Positions 1-9,512 of a stretch of 64,000 nt of DNA are shown here, piece by piece. The position numbers and the translations under genes were made by a program. Under the pieces are notes generated by a model. It was not told the origin of the DNA. It saw only the letters and a list, made by a program, of their open reading frames with translations, and did not search any database. This DNA is from Mucilaginibacter phyllosphaerae (lineage in GTDB: Bacteria; Bacteroidota; Bacteroidia; Sphingobacteriales; Sphingobacteriaceae), in the NCBI RefSeq assembly GCF_004378255.1, contig NZ_SNQG01000003.1, positions 581,736 through 645,735 on the forward strand, in the 5' to 3' direction. Every line of letters starts with the position of its first letter. Position 1 is the first letter of the stretch.

Positions 1-30
1 TTGTAAGCGGTTATCGGCGGTGGTCATCAT
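1..30 (-). CDS. Start of a gene running off the left edge (first 10 codons)
   Basis: Reading leftward from base 30, the minus strand gives ATG ATG ACC ACC GCC GAT AAC CGC TTA CAA with no stop before the edge. This is only the N-terminus, so no family can be named. An A/T-rich stretch and a perfect palindrome (79-109) lie upstream of it, as expected for a regulated promoter. It could be chance. Confidence 0.35.
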   Translation of the reverse strand, partial: MMTTADNRLQ

Positions 31-78
31 CTTTTTGTTATTTATTATACATTGGCCTGTGCCAAAATGAATCCACTT

Positions 79-109
79 TTATAAGTATTTTATTATCAAA
101 TACTTATAA
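79..109. promoter_or_regulatory. 12-bp perfect inverted repeat, possible operator
   Basis: TTATAAGTATTT at 79-90 is followed by a 7-nt spacer and its exact reverse complement AAATACTTATAA at 98-109. The two-fold symmetry and A/T-rich composition suit a dimeric repressor site. It lies 49 nt upstream of the leftward start at base 30 and about 165 nt before the rightward gene at 274. There is no T-run after it, so a terminator is less likely. The regulator is unknown. Confidence 0.45.
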
Positions 110-273
110 TTTAAAAAGCACTGCAAGGTGTACGATAGCGTACGGTTGATGTTCCGTACCCGAACAATCAGCTGGCACTATGTTTAATTACAATCAGGTT
201 TTAGCCGCGCACAAAAAACTGCCAGCAGATAAGTATCTTTGCAGCATCCGGGATAAAAACCCGGCATTACAGC

Positions 274-1824
274 ATGATAAAAGAAGTAGAAATTGTTTGC
301 CCTCCCGGGCAGCAGGAAGATGAAGCAATTTTAACAGGTTTAGCTTCGGCCGCAGCAAAAATACCGCAGCAAAAAATCAACGGTATCAGGGTACTCAAGC
401 GCTCTATAGATGCGCGTGGCCGCAAAGTGCTTTACCGCATGCAGGTAAGGCTGTTTGTGGATGAGCCCGTACAAACCGAGATCTATAACCCTCAATATAA
501 AAATGTAAAGGATGCCAAAAGGGTTATTATTGTTGGTGCAGGCCCGGCAGGCATTTTTGCCGCTTTACAATGCATTGGGCAAGGCCTAAAGCCTGTAATA
601 CTGGAGCGTGGCAAAGATGTTAAACAGCGCCGCCGCGATCTGGCAAACATCAATAAACAGGGGCTGGTTAACCCCGAAAGTAATTACTGCTTTGGCGAGG
701 GTGGCGCAGGTACCTACTCTGATGGGAAACTTTACACCCGCAGCACCAAACGCGGCGATGTGAATAGCGTATTAAAAACCTTTGTGGCACATGGCGCAAC
801 CGAAGACATTTTAGTGGATGCCCGTCCGCATATAGGCACCAATAAACTCCCGCAGATCATCACCGCCATGCGCGAAAGTATTTTACAGGCAGGCGGCGAG
901 GTTTTGTTTGATACCAAAGTAACTGCCCTGCTGGTTGAATTTGGCAAGATAAAAGGGGTGCAGCTATCCAACGACGAAAAGCTTTTTGCTGATGCCGTGA
1001 TATTGGCTACCGGCCACTCCGCGCATGATGTTTTCAGGATGCTGCACAGCCAGGATATTCTGATAGAGGCAAAGCCGTTTGCACTTGGGGTGCGCATAGA
1101 GCATCCGCAGGAAATTATTGACCGCGCCCAATACCATTGCGAATACCGCGGACCAGACCTGCCCCCATCTTACTATAGTTTGGTTGAGCAGGTAGAAGAC
1201 CGGGGCGTATTTTCGTTTTGTATGTGCCCCGGCGGCATCATTGCGCCTTGCGCCACCGCGCAGGATGAGATTGTAGTGAACGGCTGGAGCCCAAGCAAAC
1301 GGAATAACCCCTTTGCCAACTCGGGCACGGTAGTGCAGATAAATATGGAAGATGTCAAAGGGGATCTGAACGACCCTTTTAGGATGCTTAACTTTCAGCA
1401 GCAGGTAGAGCATTTGGCCTTTAAGGCTGGCGGCGGTAACCTGGTTGCCCCAGCCCAGCGCATGGTTGATTTTGTGGAGGGGCGCGTATCTGCCGGCCTG
1501 CCCGGAAATTCTTACCTGCCGGGATGTAAAAGTGTAGATTTGAAAGAGGTGCTGCCCCACTGGATCCACAACCGCTTGCGTAAAGCGCTGCCTGCTTTCG
1601 GCCATAAAATGAAAGGCTATTATACCAACGAGGCCATACTGGTAGGTGTAGAATCGCGCACATCGTCACCCATTAAAATACCCCGAGATCGTGAAACCTT
1701 TCAGCATCCGCAGGTTGCAGGCCTGTTTCCATGCGGCGAAGGTGCGGGCTATGCAGGCGGCATCATTTCTGCAGCTATAGACGGGGTAAATTGTGCCGAT
1801 GGTGCAGCAAGATATTTTAACTGA
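274..1824 (+). CDS. FAD-dependent dehydrogenase (COG2509-type)
   Basis: This 516-residue protein has a Rossmann FAD-binding motif, GAGPAG, at about residues 88-93, followed by the ILERG turn that contacts the ADP ribose. A C-terminal CGEGAGYAGG segment is where such proteins close the FAD site. The ~80 residues before the FAD fold match the small N-terminal domain of the large uncharacterised FAD dehydrogenase family COG2509. The substrate is not known for the family. There is no signal peptide, so it is cytoplasmic. A -7-like box TATCTTTG at 234-241 lies 32 nt before the ATG. It appears to be a single-gene unit. Confidence 0.85.
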   Translation: MIKEVEIVCPPGQQEDEAILTGLASAAAKIPQQKINGIRVLKRSIDARGRKVLYRMQVRLFVDEPVQTEIYNPQYKNVKDAKRVIIVGAGPAGIFAALQCIGQGLKPVILERGKDVKQRRRDLANINKQGLVNPESNYCFGEGGAGTYSDGKLYTRSTKRGDVNSVLKTFVAHGATEDILVDARPHIGTNKLPQIITAMRESILQAGGEVLFDTKVTALLVEFGKIKGVQLSNDEKLFADAVILATGHSAHDVFRMLHSQDILIEAKPFALGVRIEHPQEIIDRAQYHCEYRGPDLPPSYYSLVEQVEDRGVFSFCMCPGGIIAPCATAQDEIVVNGWSPSKRNNPFANSGTVVQINMEDVKGDLNDPFRMLNFQQQVEHLAFKAGGGNLVAPAQRMVDFVEGRVSAGLPGNSYLPGCKSVDLKEVLPHWIHNRLRKALPAFGHKMKGYYTNEAILVGVESRTSSPIKIPRDRETFQHPQVAGLFPCGEGAGYAGGIISAAIDGVNCADGAARYFN

Positions 1825-1951
1825 TCCTGATAAGGATAATAGGCCTTGCGGTTAAGTCCCCTGCTATTCAATTGATGATCAAAATAATCTCCAACACAAA
1901 ATACCGTTTGATATTCGGTGTTGGAGATTCAATTCAGTACTCTGCACTATA

Positions 1952-2482
1952 TTATGCTTTAAACCGCTTCACCGTTTCTGTTAAATGGGCCAAGTGGTGG
2001 TTGCTGTGCCAGGCATATATAGCCAGGTTTTTTTCCAGTGATGTTACACTGCCCGATTCAGGGTGAATAAAAGTACGGCTCCATTGGTCTTCGGTAAAAC
2101 TTTCAAACAGGGCCACCAGGTGCTGATGGATACCCTCCAGCATTTTAATAGATGGTTCTACCGGCAGGCGGTAATCGGGCTGTATGGCCCAACCGGCCTC
2201 GTCATATGGTTTTATGGTGGGGTTATCTTCGGTAAGGGCCAGCTTAAACCGGCATAACGAGTTCATGTGGCTATCGGCTAAATGGTGTACAACCTGGCGC
2301 AGCGTCCAGCCGCCGGTGCGGTATTGGGTATCCAGTTGCTGGTAATTTAAGCCGATAATTGCCTCGCGTACCCGGCCGGGCAAGGTGGCAATATCATGTA
2401 CCCACTGGCGTTTCAGGTCGTCGGTATAGCTAACCGGCGGTGCAAATTTACCAATAGGGTAACGCATTTGTTCATCTGTCAT
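1952..2482 (-). CDS. DinB-fold YfiT/BstA-type thiol transferase or metal-dependent hydrolase
   Basis: The 176-residue sequence matches the YfiT/BstA branch of the DinB four-helix-bundle superfamily. It opens with the YPIGKF segment typical of that branch and carries the metal-binding histidines in VVHHLADSH (about residues 65-72) and HSNHHLAHL near the C-terminus. The family includes bacillithiol S-transferases, although many members are annotated only as putative metal-dependent hydrolases. Thiol transfer to an electrophile is therefore the likely chemistry, but the thiol used here cannot be read from sequence. It is transcribed divergently from the FAD protein at 2568. Confidence 0.82.
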   Translation of the reverse strand: MTDEQMRYPIGKFAPPVSYTDDLKRQWVHDIATLPGRVREAIIGLNYQQLDTQYRTGGWTLRQVVHHLADSHMNSLCRFKLALTEDNPTIKPYDEAGWAIQPDYRLPVEPSIKMLEGIHQHLVALFESFTEDQWSRTFIHPESGSVTSLEKNLAIYAWHSNHHLAHLTETVKRFKA

Positions 2483-2567
2483 TTTTAGTTTTATATAAGC
2501 GTATAATTATTATTGTTGCATAAGTAATTGCCCTAATTTAGCGTTTTACAGTTATTTTGCCCCATCA

Positions 2568-4394
2568 ATGATCAAAAAGTTACTCGTGTTATTGCTGATG
2601 CTTAATTGCTCATCCGTCTTTGCCGAAACCATTCGTACGGATGTTTTGGTGGTGGGCGGTGGGGCAAGCGGTGTTGCAGCAGCCATACAAAGCGCGCGCA
2701 GCAATGTAAAAACCATGCTTACAGAACAAGGCCCATGGCTGGGTGGCAGTATAACGGCGGGCGGTATGTGCATACTTACAGGTAACCGTAACCTGGCATC
2801 GGGTATCTATGCCGAATTTAGGGCGCGTGTACGCGATGTTTATAAAATGCGATTAGGGTATGATACCACGCGTAATGCTCCTTTAGTGTTTGAGCCGGCT
2901 ACCGGTGCGGCTATCCTCAAAAAAATGGCGGATACAGTAAAAAATCTTACTGTTAAAATGAATACCCGTTTTACCTCTGTCAAAAAAGAGGGTACCGGCT
3001 GGGTGGTTACGATAATAGAAGGCGGCAAACCGCTTACTATAAAAGCAAAGATAGTTGTAGACGCTACCGAACTGGGCGATGTAGCAGCCGGGGCAGGTGT
3101 GTTGCTTACTGCCGGTTTTGATAGCCGCAGCGATACTAAGGAGGCCCTTGCACCACAGAATGCCACTAACCAGATCCAGGATATTAGCTACCTGGCTGTT
3201 TTAAAGAATTTTGGCCGCGGGGCCGGCCGCACCATCCCACGGCCCGAAGGCTACGATGCCGGGCAATATGCCTGCCTTAAAAACGCTGATGTTAAAAAGT
3301 TGCTGGCAGCTACGGCTTTGCCCAATGATAAATACCTGCTTAACCCCGGCGATTGCGGTAACCAGTATTCGGTAACGAGTAATGATCTGATACCCGAAAA
3401 TAGGGAGGCTACCTTCCGCAAGGCAAAGCTGCGCACCCTGGGCCTGATATACTACCTGCAAACCGAACGGGGATTTAAAAACCTGGGGCCGGCAGATGAT
3501 TTCCCAACGGCCGACCATTTGCCTTATCTCCCATTTATCCGCGAGAACCAGCGTTCTGCAGGGCTGGTGCGCATGGTGCTGGATGATATTTATACCCCTT
3601 ATAACCGCCAAAGCAAACTGTATCGTACCAGTATTGCCGTAGGCGATGCCTTGCCTGGCCATTATTACAGCGCAGCGGGTGTGCCAACGGTAAATTATCC
3701 GCCATTCCCGGCGTATAGCATTCCGCTGGGCGCCGTGGTAGTAAAGGACCAGGAAAATTTGCTGGTTACCGAAAAGGCGCTGTCGGTAACGCACCTGGTA
3801 AATGGCAGCGTAACCGACCCCGCCGTGCAGATGGCGATTGGGCAGGGTGTTGGCGCTACCGCCGCCTATTGCGTGTTTTTTGAAACCACCACCAAAAACC
3901 TGCGCCCCCGCGTGATACAGGGCGAGATATTGGATCATAAGGGTATGCTGATGCCTTTTGCCGATATTAAAACTACCGACCGCGATTACCGCCCCATACA
4001 GCAGGTAGGTGCAACCGGGATGCTGCAGGGAATTCAAAAGGCTGCAGGCCAAACCGCAGAGGTTTTGTTTATGCCCGATACCGACGTACGTACCGATGAG
4101 GTGCAACCCCTGATGAATGAGTTGTATGCACGCGCTTTTTTGTGGTTTAATAAAGAAAAACCCGGCGAGTTGTTTACTGTGGCCAACCTGTTGAGCTACA
4201 TTAGCGAAATGACCCTGCGCGATCCTAAAAACCTACAGTTAGAAACCCGTAAAGCCTGGAAAAGCTATTATCATTTCCCTGCAGAATTTAACCTGAGCCG
4301 CCCTGTAACCCGCCGCGAATTTGCCGTGCTGGCCAACCGCTTCTTTAATCCATTTGCACGCAAGGTAGACATCAGCGGCAAAATGGTAAATTAG
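2568..4394 (+). CDS. Secreted FAD-dependent oxidoreductase
   Basis: A 608-residue protein starting with a clear Sec signal peptide (MIKKLLVLLLMLNCSSVFA) followed by an FAD-binding GGGASGVAAA motif at about residues 29-38. The mature body matches the FAD-dependent oxidoreductase family common in Bacteroidota, some members of which are annotated xanthan-lyase-like. FAD enzymes exported unfolded by Sec would have to acquire cofactor outside the cytoplasm; the signal lacks twin arginines. The C-terminal part (about 480-600) is helical and not part of the FAD fold. The substrate is unknown. It is divergent from the YfiT-like gene and followed after 113 nt by an unknown gene. Confidence 0.8.
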   Translation: MIKKLLVLLLMLNCSSVFAETIRTDVLVVGGGASGVAAAIQSARSNVKTMLTEQGPWLGGSITAGGMCILTGNRNLASGIYAEFRARVRDVYKMRLGYDTTRNAPLVFEPATGAAILKKMADTVKNLTVKMNTRFTSVKKEGTGWVVTIIEGGKPLTIKAKIVVDATELGDVAAGAGVLLTAGFDSRSDTKEALAPQNATNQIQDISYLAVLKNFGRGAGRTIPRPEGYDAGQYACLKNADVKKLLAATALPNDKYLLNPGDCGNQYSVTSNDLIPENREATFRKAKLRTLGLIYYLQTERGFKNLGPADDFPTADHLPYLPFIRENQRSAGLVRMVLDDIYTPYNRQSKLYRTSIAVGDALPGHYYSAAGVPTVNYPPFPAYSIPLGAVVVKDQENLLVTEKALSVTHLVNGSVTDPAVQMAIGQGVGATAAYCVFFETTTKNLRPRVIQGEILDHKGMLMPFADIKTTDRDYRPIQQVGATGMLQGIQKAAGQTAEVLFMPDTDVRTDEVQPLMNELYARAFLWFNKEKPGELFTVANLLSYISEMTLRDPKNLQLETRKAWKSYYHFPAEFNLSRPVTRREFAVLANRFFNPFARKVDISGKMVN

Positions 4395-4507
4395 GGTTTG
4401 ATGGTTGTTAAAAAGGATCTTTGACGGAAATAGATGCTATCGATGGCTAAAGCTGAAAATAAAAACAACCAGATACGCCGGTTTGTTGTTGTTATAAACA
4501 AAAGACT

Positions 4508-5125
4508 ATGCATACCGCCGCAGATAACATACCGCCGCAAACCGAAGGCGAACATAACGACTTTATACATTTTGCCGATTGCGAAACTGTTGAGGAGGCA
4601 CATCAGTTATTTTTATTGGCTAAGGACAGGCTGAAAGATATATCACAATGGCATGTATTTAGCGGGCCGCATTCGGCAAAATTTGCTATCACAGATACCA
4701 AGGGTGCCGAAATTTACAAGATGGCCCAAAAAGGCGACCTGTTCTCTATCGATTTACCTTTGCCTACGCCGGGTTCGCTGGCCGGTGACGGTAAGGAATG
4801 GGTACGGATAGAAGCGATGGAAGAAATTATTGATGCCCACGCCGAAAGCGAATATTTAACCATGACTATCAGGCCGGTGGCAAACCCCCGCCACCCGGAT
4901 AAGGCAACAGCACATTTTTTTAGCCATGCATCAACCAATACCTTTATTGTAGAACGATATTTAAACCACGTTAGCGCTGCAGTTTACGGCCGTAACGAAA
5001 TGCCCAATAACAGCGGCACCGGCTTATACGATACGGTGCGTAATACCATTGTTGCACTTGGCGCCCGTAACGGCCTTTCCGGCCCGCAATGGCAGCCCCT
5101 GGTTAAGGGCCTTTTAAACAGATAG
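4508..5125 (+). CDS. Conserved-looking hypothetical protein, 205 aa
   Basis: I do not recognise this family. It is a soluble, acidic protein without a signal peptide or membrane segment. The first half alternates short strands and helices. A FFSHASTNTFIVER segment at about residues 136-149 and a C-terminal helix ending NGLSGPQWQPLVKGLLNR look folded and conserved. Codon usage matches neighbouring genes and a perfect terminator follows, so it is very probably real. The ATG at 4508 is chosen because the overlapping frame from 4434 is compositionally unlike a protein. Confidence 0.65.
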   Translation: MHTAADNIPPQTEGEHNDFIHFADCETVEEAHQLFLLAKDRLKDISQWHVFSGPHSAKFAITDTKGAEIYKMAQKGDLFSIDLPLPTPGSLAGDGKEWVRIEAMEEIIDAHAESEYLTMTIRPVANPRHPDKATAHFFSHASTNTFIVERYLNHVSAAVYGRNEMPNNSGTGLYDTVRNTIVALGARNGLSGPQWQPLVKGLLNR

Positions 5126-5130
5126 CTTTC

Positions 5131-5170
5131 AAACAAAAAAAGAGACCGATTAAAGTCTCTTTTTTTGTTT
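5131..5170. terminator. Bidirectional intrinsic terminator
   Basis: A perfect 16-bp stem (5131-5146 with 5155-5170) and 8-nt loop carries an A-run on one arm and a T-run on the other. It can therefore terminate both the rightward gene ending at 5125 and the leftward gene ending at 5193. Confidence 0.9.
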
Positions 5171-5192
5171 TTGAAATAGTGCCGGCAAAAAT

Positions 5193-5744
5193 TTAGTGCC
5201 CGCGGCCATGGCCTTTGCCCTTATCATGATGGCGGTCATCCCCTCCTTCGTGGCGGCCGTTATCATGGCGGTCGTTATTTTTATATTTAACTACTTTTTT
5301 GTTCTCTACAACACGTACCGGGCGGCGGCTGTTATTACCCATCCAGTAATTACGATATTTAACGTCGCGGCTATCACGTATGATAGTTTGGCCGGTACGC
5401 CCTTTGTAATTGGCATATTTTGTGCGGTAAACAGTAGCGCGGGTCCATGGCCTTGGCTCGTTCACTACTACTTTATAGCCGTTGTAAAGGTTGTAGTTGC
5501 TGTATCTTGGCGGTAAACTAGCCCTGCGCACCCAGGCATTGTTTTCCAGATACACATACCGGTGTGCCGGTACATCATAATAGGTATCTATATCCGGCAT
5601 GTAGTAATAATCGGCACGGTCGTAACCCACAGGGCCCCACGCCGGCTGGCTGCCAATGTTAATACTTAAACTAACCTGCGCATCGGCTGATTTGTATGCT
5701 ATGCAGCTTAAAAATATAGCTGCAGTGATCGTGATCTTTTTCAT
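5193..5744 (-). CDS. Secreted Tyr/His/Arg-rich protein of unknown function
   Basis: From the ATG at 5744 the protein is 183 residues: a signal peptide (MKKITITAAIFLSCIAYKSADAQ), a Tyr/Asn/Arg-rich central part with YYYMPDIDTYYDVPAHRY, and a very basic, His-rich tail with repeated HDNGRHE/DRHHDKGKGHGRGH. The upstream alternative start at 5783 would put 13 polar residues before the signal, so 5744 is preferred. The tail could bind metal or nucleic acid, but that is a guess from composition. Similar small secreted proteins are common in Sphingobacteriaceae without assigned function. Confidence 0.75.
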   Translation of the reverse strand: MKKITITAAIFLSCIAYKSADAQVSLSINIGSQPAWGPVGYDRADYYYMPDIDTYYDVPAHRYVYLENNAWVRRASLPPRYSNYNLYNGYKVVVNEPRPWTRATVYRTKYANYKGRTGQTIIRDSRDVKYRNYWMGNNSRRPVRVVENKKVVKYKNNDRHDNGRHEGGDDRHHDKGKGHGRGH

Positions 5745-5906
5745 ATTAGTTGTTGTTTTGCATGTATGACAACCATAAGCCATTAAAGTTTAACCAATAA
5801 ATGTTATCACAGTGATGTTACAATATTATTATGGGGCAACAGGTTAAAAGGTAAAAGTGTAAAACAAGCGAGAATAGTTAGCCTTTAATCCTTGCCTTCG
5901 CCCTAA

Positions 5907-7643
5907 CTAATCGTCATCATCCTTATCGGCAACTTTTTTGCCTGCCATGGCTAATACGGGTTTACCAATGGTTTTATAATCGCCGATGCCGTTTAGTATA
6001 GATGCCAGGCGGGGCTTATCCTGCATGGTTCTAACGGCTTCGGCTAATTCTTTATCATATTTAAAATTAGCCTCGTACCGGCCTTTTTCATAAGCATAGC
6101 GGGATGCTATTTCATTCTCCAGCACTTGTTTTATTTCGGTTTTATGCAATTGCAGGTCGTTTTTTTTACTGGCTGCCAGTTTTGCTTTTAAAGCTTCGTA
6201 TTCGGCCTGTATGCCGTTAAATTGTTTCTCTTTTGTGGCTTCGGTTTTAAGGCTGTTCAGCATTTTTTCAGATATAGTGCTGTAACTGTAATTCTTCCCT
6301 TCAAGGTACCGGGTAAAATCGTCGTAACCTTCGTCTGTTAAAGTAAACGATTTTGGGTCGATAAGCTGGGGATGCGTGTTGCGGTATTGCGTAGCATAAT
6401 CAAATACCAGCAGTTTGCTTACCAGTGTTTGGGTAACATTGGCAAACCGCTCCTGCTTAATAAATATATCCGGGTAAATGCCGCTGCCATCATAAACCGA
6501 GCGGCCATTTTTTGTTTTAAATTCATGTATGGATGAATCGGCCACTTTAATTACGCTGCCATCATCTTTGCGATGCGTATAATCCAGCTCCTGCACGCAA
6601 CGGCCGGATGGTACATAGTATTTGGCAACTGTTACCTTAACCAGGCTGTTATAAGGCAAATTAAAGGTTTGCTGCACCAGGCCTTTGCCATAACTGCGTT
6701 GCCCTATAATAATTGCCCTGTCCAGATCCTGTAGTGCCCCGGCAACAATTTCTGAAGCAGATGCCGAGCGGCTATTTACCAAAACCACCAATGGCAAAGT
6801 AGGTTCCATTGGGTTTGATACCGTACTGTAGGTAAAGTTTTTCTCTTTTATCTTCCCTTTTTGCGATACTACCTGCACATCTTTTTGCACAAACAGATTT
6901 ACAATTTTAACCGCTTCCTGCAAAATACCGCCCCCGTTTGAGCGCAGATCCAGGATGATGCCGTTAGGGTTATTCTTTTTGATAGCGGATAGCGCAGCAG
7001 TAACTTCATCGGCCGAATTTTCTAAAAACTTGTTTAGTTTAATATAGCCCATATTGCCGGCAACCATACCGGCATATACTACGTTTGGTTGTTTGATCTC
7101 GTCGCGCACCAGGCTTTTTACAACCGGCTGTTCGACATCGCGTTTCATGGTTAGCTTAACTGCGGCGCTCTTAGATCCTTTTAAAAGCTGGCTTACCTGT
7201 TCGTTGGTTTTACCGGCAAGTTCAGCATCGTTTATCTTCAGCATCTGGTCGCCCTGCCGGATATCTGCCTTCTGGGCGGGGAAGCCTGCAAATACATCAG
7301 ATATAAAAACCTTGCCATCGCGCAAAAAAATGCTTGCGCCGATGCCGCCGTACTGGGTGCTTACATAATGCAGCTTATAATCTTCAATCTCAGATTCGGG
7401 TACAAACTCGGTATAGGGGTCTAAGCCATCCAGCATGGCATCCACACCGGTTTTAACCAGTTTGGCCGAATTGATATCATCAACATAGTTAATATTAACC
7501 TCTTTATATACCGATGCAAACACATCCAGGTTTTTAGATATCTGGAAAAGATCGTCCTGAAAACTCCATACGCTTACAGCTAATGCCAGTAGCCCTGTGT
7601 ACAAAACCGGTTTTTTGTACCTGCTTATCATCCTTTTATCCAT
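5907..7643 (-). CDS. C-terminal processing protease, S41 family
   Basis: A 578-residue tail-specific protease. An N-terminal membrane anchor/signal (about 12-28) leads to a periplasmic part with a PDZ domain (about 95-175) and the S41 protease domain. The Ser/Lys dyad lies in NSRSASASE (290-298) and at Lys320 in SYGKG; the LRSNGGG strand (about 233-239) also fits. The acidic end EKGRYE...DKDDDD is lineage-typical. Such enzymes trim C-termini of periplasmic or outer-membrane proteins. The next gene upstream on the same strand, 64 nt away, is a CsbD-like protein; co-transcription is possible. Confidence 0.9.
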   Translation of the reverse strand: MDKRMISRYKKPVLYTGLLALAVSVWSFQDDLFQISKNLDVFASVYKEVNINYVDDINSAKLVKTGVDAMLDGLDPYTEFVPESEIEDYKLHYVSTQYGGIGASIFLRDGKVFISDVFAGFPAQKADIRQGDQMLKINDAELAGKTNEQVSQLLKGSKSAAVKLTMKRDVEQPVVKSLVRDEIKQPNVVYAGMVAGNMGYIKLNKFLENSADEVTAALSAIKKNNPNGIILDLRSNGGGILQEAVKIVNLFVQKDVQVVSQKGKIKEKNFTYSTVSNPMEPTLPLVVLVNSRSASASEIVAGALQDLDRAIIIGQRSYGKGLVQQTFNLPYNSLVKVTVAKYYVPSGRCVQELDYTHRKDDGSVIKVADSSIHEFKTKNGRSVYDGSGIYPDIFIKQERFANVTQTLVSKLLVFDYATQYRNTHPQLIDPKSFTLTDEGYDDFTRYLEGKNYSYSTISEKMLNSLKTEATKEKQFNGIQAEYEALKAKLAASKKNDLQLHKTEIKQVLENEIASRYAYEKGRYEANFKYDKELAEAVRTMQDKPRLASILNGIGDYKTIGKPVLAMAGKKVADKDDDD

Positions 7644-7706
7644 ACCCTTTAACCTGTTGAACTATAAATATATAAAAGCCCAGCGGCTTTTTATAATAAA
7701 CTGATA

Positions 7707-7922
7707 TTAAAGGCGGTTAGTATCCATGTTCATTAATGCCTTGGTAAGGGTAAAAACCACGTATCTTCTATCGCGGTTTACCAGCTCCATTAAGCGGGTT
7801 ATCAGGCTTTCTTCCTGGCCTTCGGTATATTGTAATTGCTCGTCGGTAAGGTGGTTATACTTGCGCTGTACCTTTATTTTTATACGTTCCCAGTCTTTAT
7901 TACTGATCATTATCTCTGCCAT
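7707..7922 (-). CDS. CsbD-like stress protein
   Basis: A 71-residue protein when started at the ATG at 7922 (MAEIMISNKDWERIK). The pattern DWERIKIKVQRKYNHLTDEQLQ-x-EGQEESLITRL resembles the CsbD/YjbJ general stress fold (W..IKGK...K.KLTDDDL..IEG..D.L.GKLQ). The last 20 residues (RDRRYVVFTLTKAL) diverge from classical CsbD. The earlier in-frame ATG at 7958 adds a hydrophobic stretch from A/T-rich upstream DNA and is unlikely. A role in stress survival is inferred from the family only. Confidence 0.65.
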   Translation of the reverse strand: MAEIMISNKDWERIKIKVQRKYNHLTDEQLQYTEGQEESLITRLMELVNRDRRYVVFTLTKALMNMDTNRL

Positions 7923-8046
7923 GCTATAAATATTTAAACAAAAATATAAAAAATACACCGTTGCATGCGTTTAATGTGCTGCACGTTGTTAAACTTTTAA
8001 CAACAATGCCCCTCTAAACCGTTTGTAAACCAAAACAATTAAAACC

Positions 8047-8634
8047 ATGAAAAAATGTTTGTTAAGCCTTGCTTTAATATTTATAGCGGCAATAAGTGCA
8101 AAGGCACAATTCTCTGTAGGCGCCAAAGCCGGTATCAATTTCTCAAAGATCAATACCAGTAACGTAAACGAATCATCTGTAACCGGGTACCAGGCAGGCC
8201 TTTTTGCCCGTTTTGGAAGCAGCCTATACCTGCAGCCCGAACTTTACCTGGGCAGCAGCGGCGGTAAGTTTGATTTTAACAATAACAACAATACCGTTAC
8301 CACCAATGGTAAAGTAACCTTTACCAGCTTAAATGTGCCCTTATTAATAGGTAAAGGTTTTGGGGGCGATAACTTAAACTTCAGGATAATGGCGGGGCCG
8401 GTTTATAGTTACCTGTTAGATAAAAACCAAAGTTTTAGCGATAATGTGAACGGCGCCTATCAGGATTTTGGCGATTATAAAAAGAGTACCCTCGGCTACC
8501 AGGTAGGCGGCGGCATTGATATTGGCCACATTACTGCCGACCTGCGCTACGAAGGCGGACTTACCAAAATAAACGAAAACTACGGCCAGCGGCAAAATAT
8601 CTGGGCGCTGAGTGTGGGTTTCAAGTTTTTTTAA
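8047..8634 (+). CDS. Outer-membrane beta-barrel (porin-family) protein
   Basis: A 195-residue protein with a signal peptide (MKKCLLSLALIFIAAISAKAQ) and a small barrel that begins FSVGAKAGINFSKI, the usual opening of the outer-membrane beta-barrel family in Bacteroidota. Alternating hydrophobic residues continue in YLQPELYLGSSGG and TADLRYEGGL, and the chain ends ALSVGFKFF with the terminal Phe favoured by the BAM machinery. About eight strands fit the length. Ligand or function is unknown. Confidence 0.8.
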   Translation: MKKCLLSLALIFIAAISAKAQFSVGAKAGINFSKINTSNVNESSVTGYQAGLFARFGSSLYLQPELYLGSSGGKFDFNNNNNTVTTNGKVTFTSLNVPLLIGKGFGGDNLNFRIMAGPVYSYLLDKNQSFSDNVNGAYQDFGDYKKSTLGYQVGGGIDIGHITADLRYEGGLTKINENYGQRQNIWALSVGFKFF

Positions 8635-9512
8635 TGGGGAATTGGCTGCATGCTGATCGGCCGGGCCCTGGGTGTTCACGTTCACAGGTGTGAACATCGT
8701 GAACATAAGTTAAACGACTGATTGTCATTGATATACGTAATTCTGCTTATCTTATCCTACTGTAAAACAGTGTTTTATGTTAATGTGCGAAATAAAGGAT
8801 CAATCCTGCAAATGGCGGGTAGGGTGAGGTATGCTATTTATAAAGATATTTCTTTATTTTTTTTTTAATGGATATAGCCTGAAAGCTTTACACATTTTTG
8901 GGTGGAAGCTGGCAAATATGATCAGTTAAAGGATAATTTATACGACCTTTTTTCGCCCTTCAAACGGCCTGAATAGCCCGGTTTATCAAATCATTGGGTA
9001 ACCCAAACGCGTGGAATGGTAAATTTAGTGGTACTCCTGAACCAGTAAGTGTTTATTACGATAGAATGGAGCTTTGTTGCCTACGGCAAAATTATTAAGG
9101 CCGGTCAGGAGATTGAAATGATGGATCAGGATATTTAAAAGTTGCATTAAGCTGAAAGCTTAATATGTTTTAGGTCGAAGTTGGAAACTTCGACCAGTGG
9201 GGGGGGATATAGGGGCTATTGAGTAGTTTAAATCCCTCCTTGGGGAGGGGTGCATAGGGCTGTGAAGTGGAGGGAGGGGTTTATTCGCCATGCTTTACGC
9301 CGAAACCCTCCCTGCACCCTCCCGTTGAAAGGGAATCGCACAAGCCCCGTACTTTGTGTCTACTCATGGGCTATTATCTCGACAGGGGAACTATGGCGGT
9401 TAAACCCCTCCCTGCCTTTGCGCGCGTCCTTCGACAGGCTCAGGATGACAGCCGCACCCTCCCGTGGCTATCGTAAAAGGGAATTTGGGTTGGCTGCCGC
9501 GCCAACTGCCAA
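8635..9512. other. Gene-poor stretch with degraded coding traces and repeats
   Basis: No intact gene is seen. A plus-strand frame ending at 9138 encodes plausible protein (for example EAGKYDQLKDNLYDLFSPFK, then FVAYGKIIKAGQEIEMMDQD) but has two in-frame stops, so it looks like an unidentifiable dead gene of about 80 codons. Hairpins follow at 9147-9163 (TTAAGCT/AGCTTAA) and 9173-9195 (GGTCGAAGTT/AACTTCGACC), then the GC-rich repeat copies at 9231-9345 and 9399-9480. Confidence 0.6.
9231..9345. repeat. GC-rich intergenic repeat, copy 1
   Basis: The half 9231-9285, read on the minus strand, is AAACCCCTCCCT... ending CACCCCTCCCCAAGGAGGG, nearly the same as 50060-50113 and the minus strand of 60330-60382. 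A partial inverted second half (CCCTCCCTGCACCCTCCCG...GGGAA) follows to 9345. A related degenerate copy at 9399-9480 is interrupted by TTCGACAGGCTCAGGATGAC, a sequence I recall as common between genes in this phylum. Confidence 0.75.

Noticed and set aside
964..1605. Leftward 213-codon frame inside the first FAD gene
   Set aside because: It is antisense to a gene with clear FAD motifs; the reading is a shadow frame.
3201..4106. Leftward 301-codon frame inside the secreted FAD gene
   Set aside because: Antisense shadow of a well-supported gene; its His/Ile/Gln-rich translation shows no domain.
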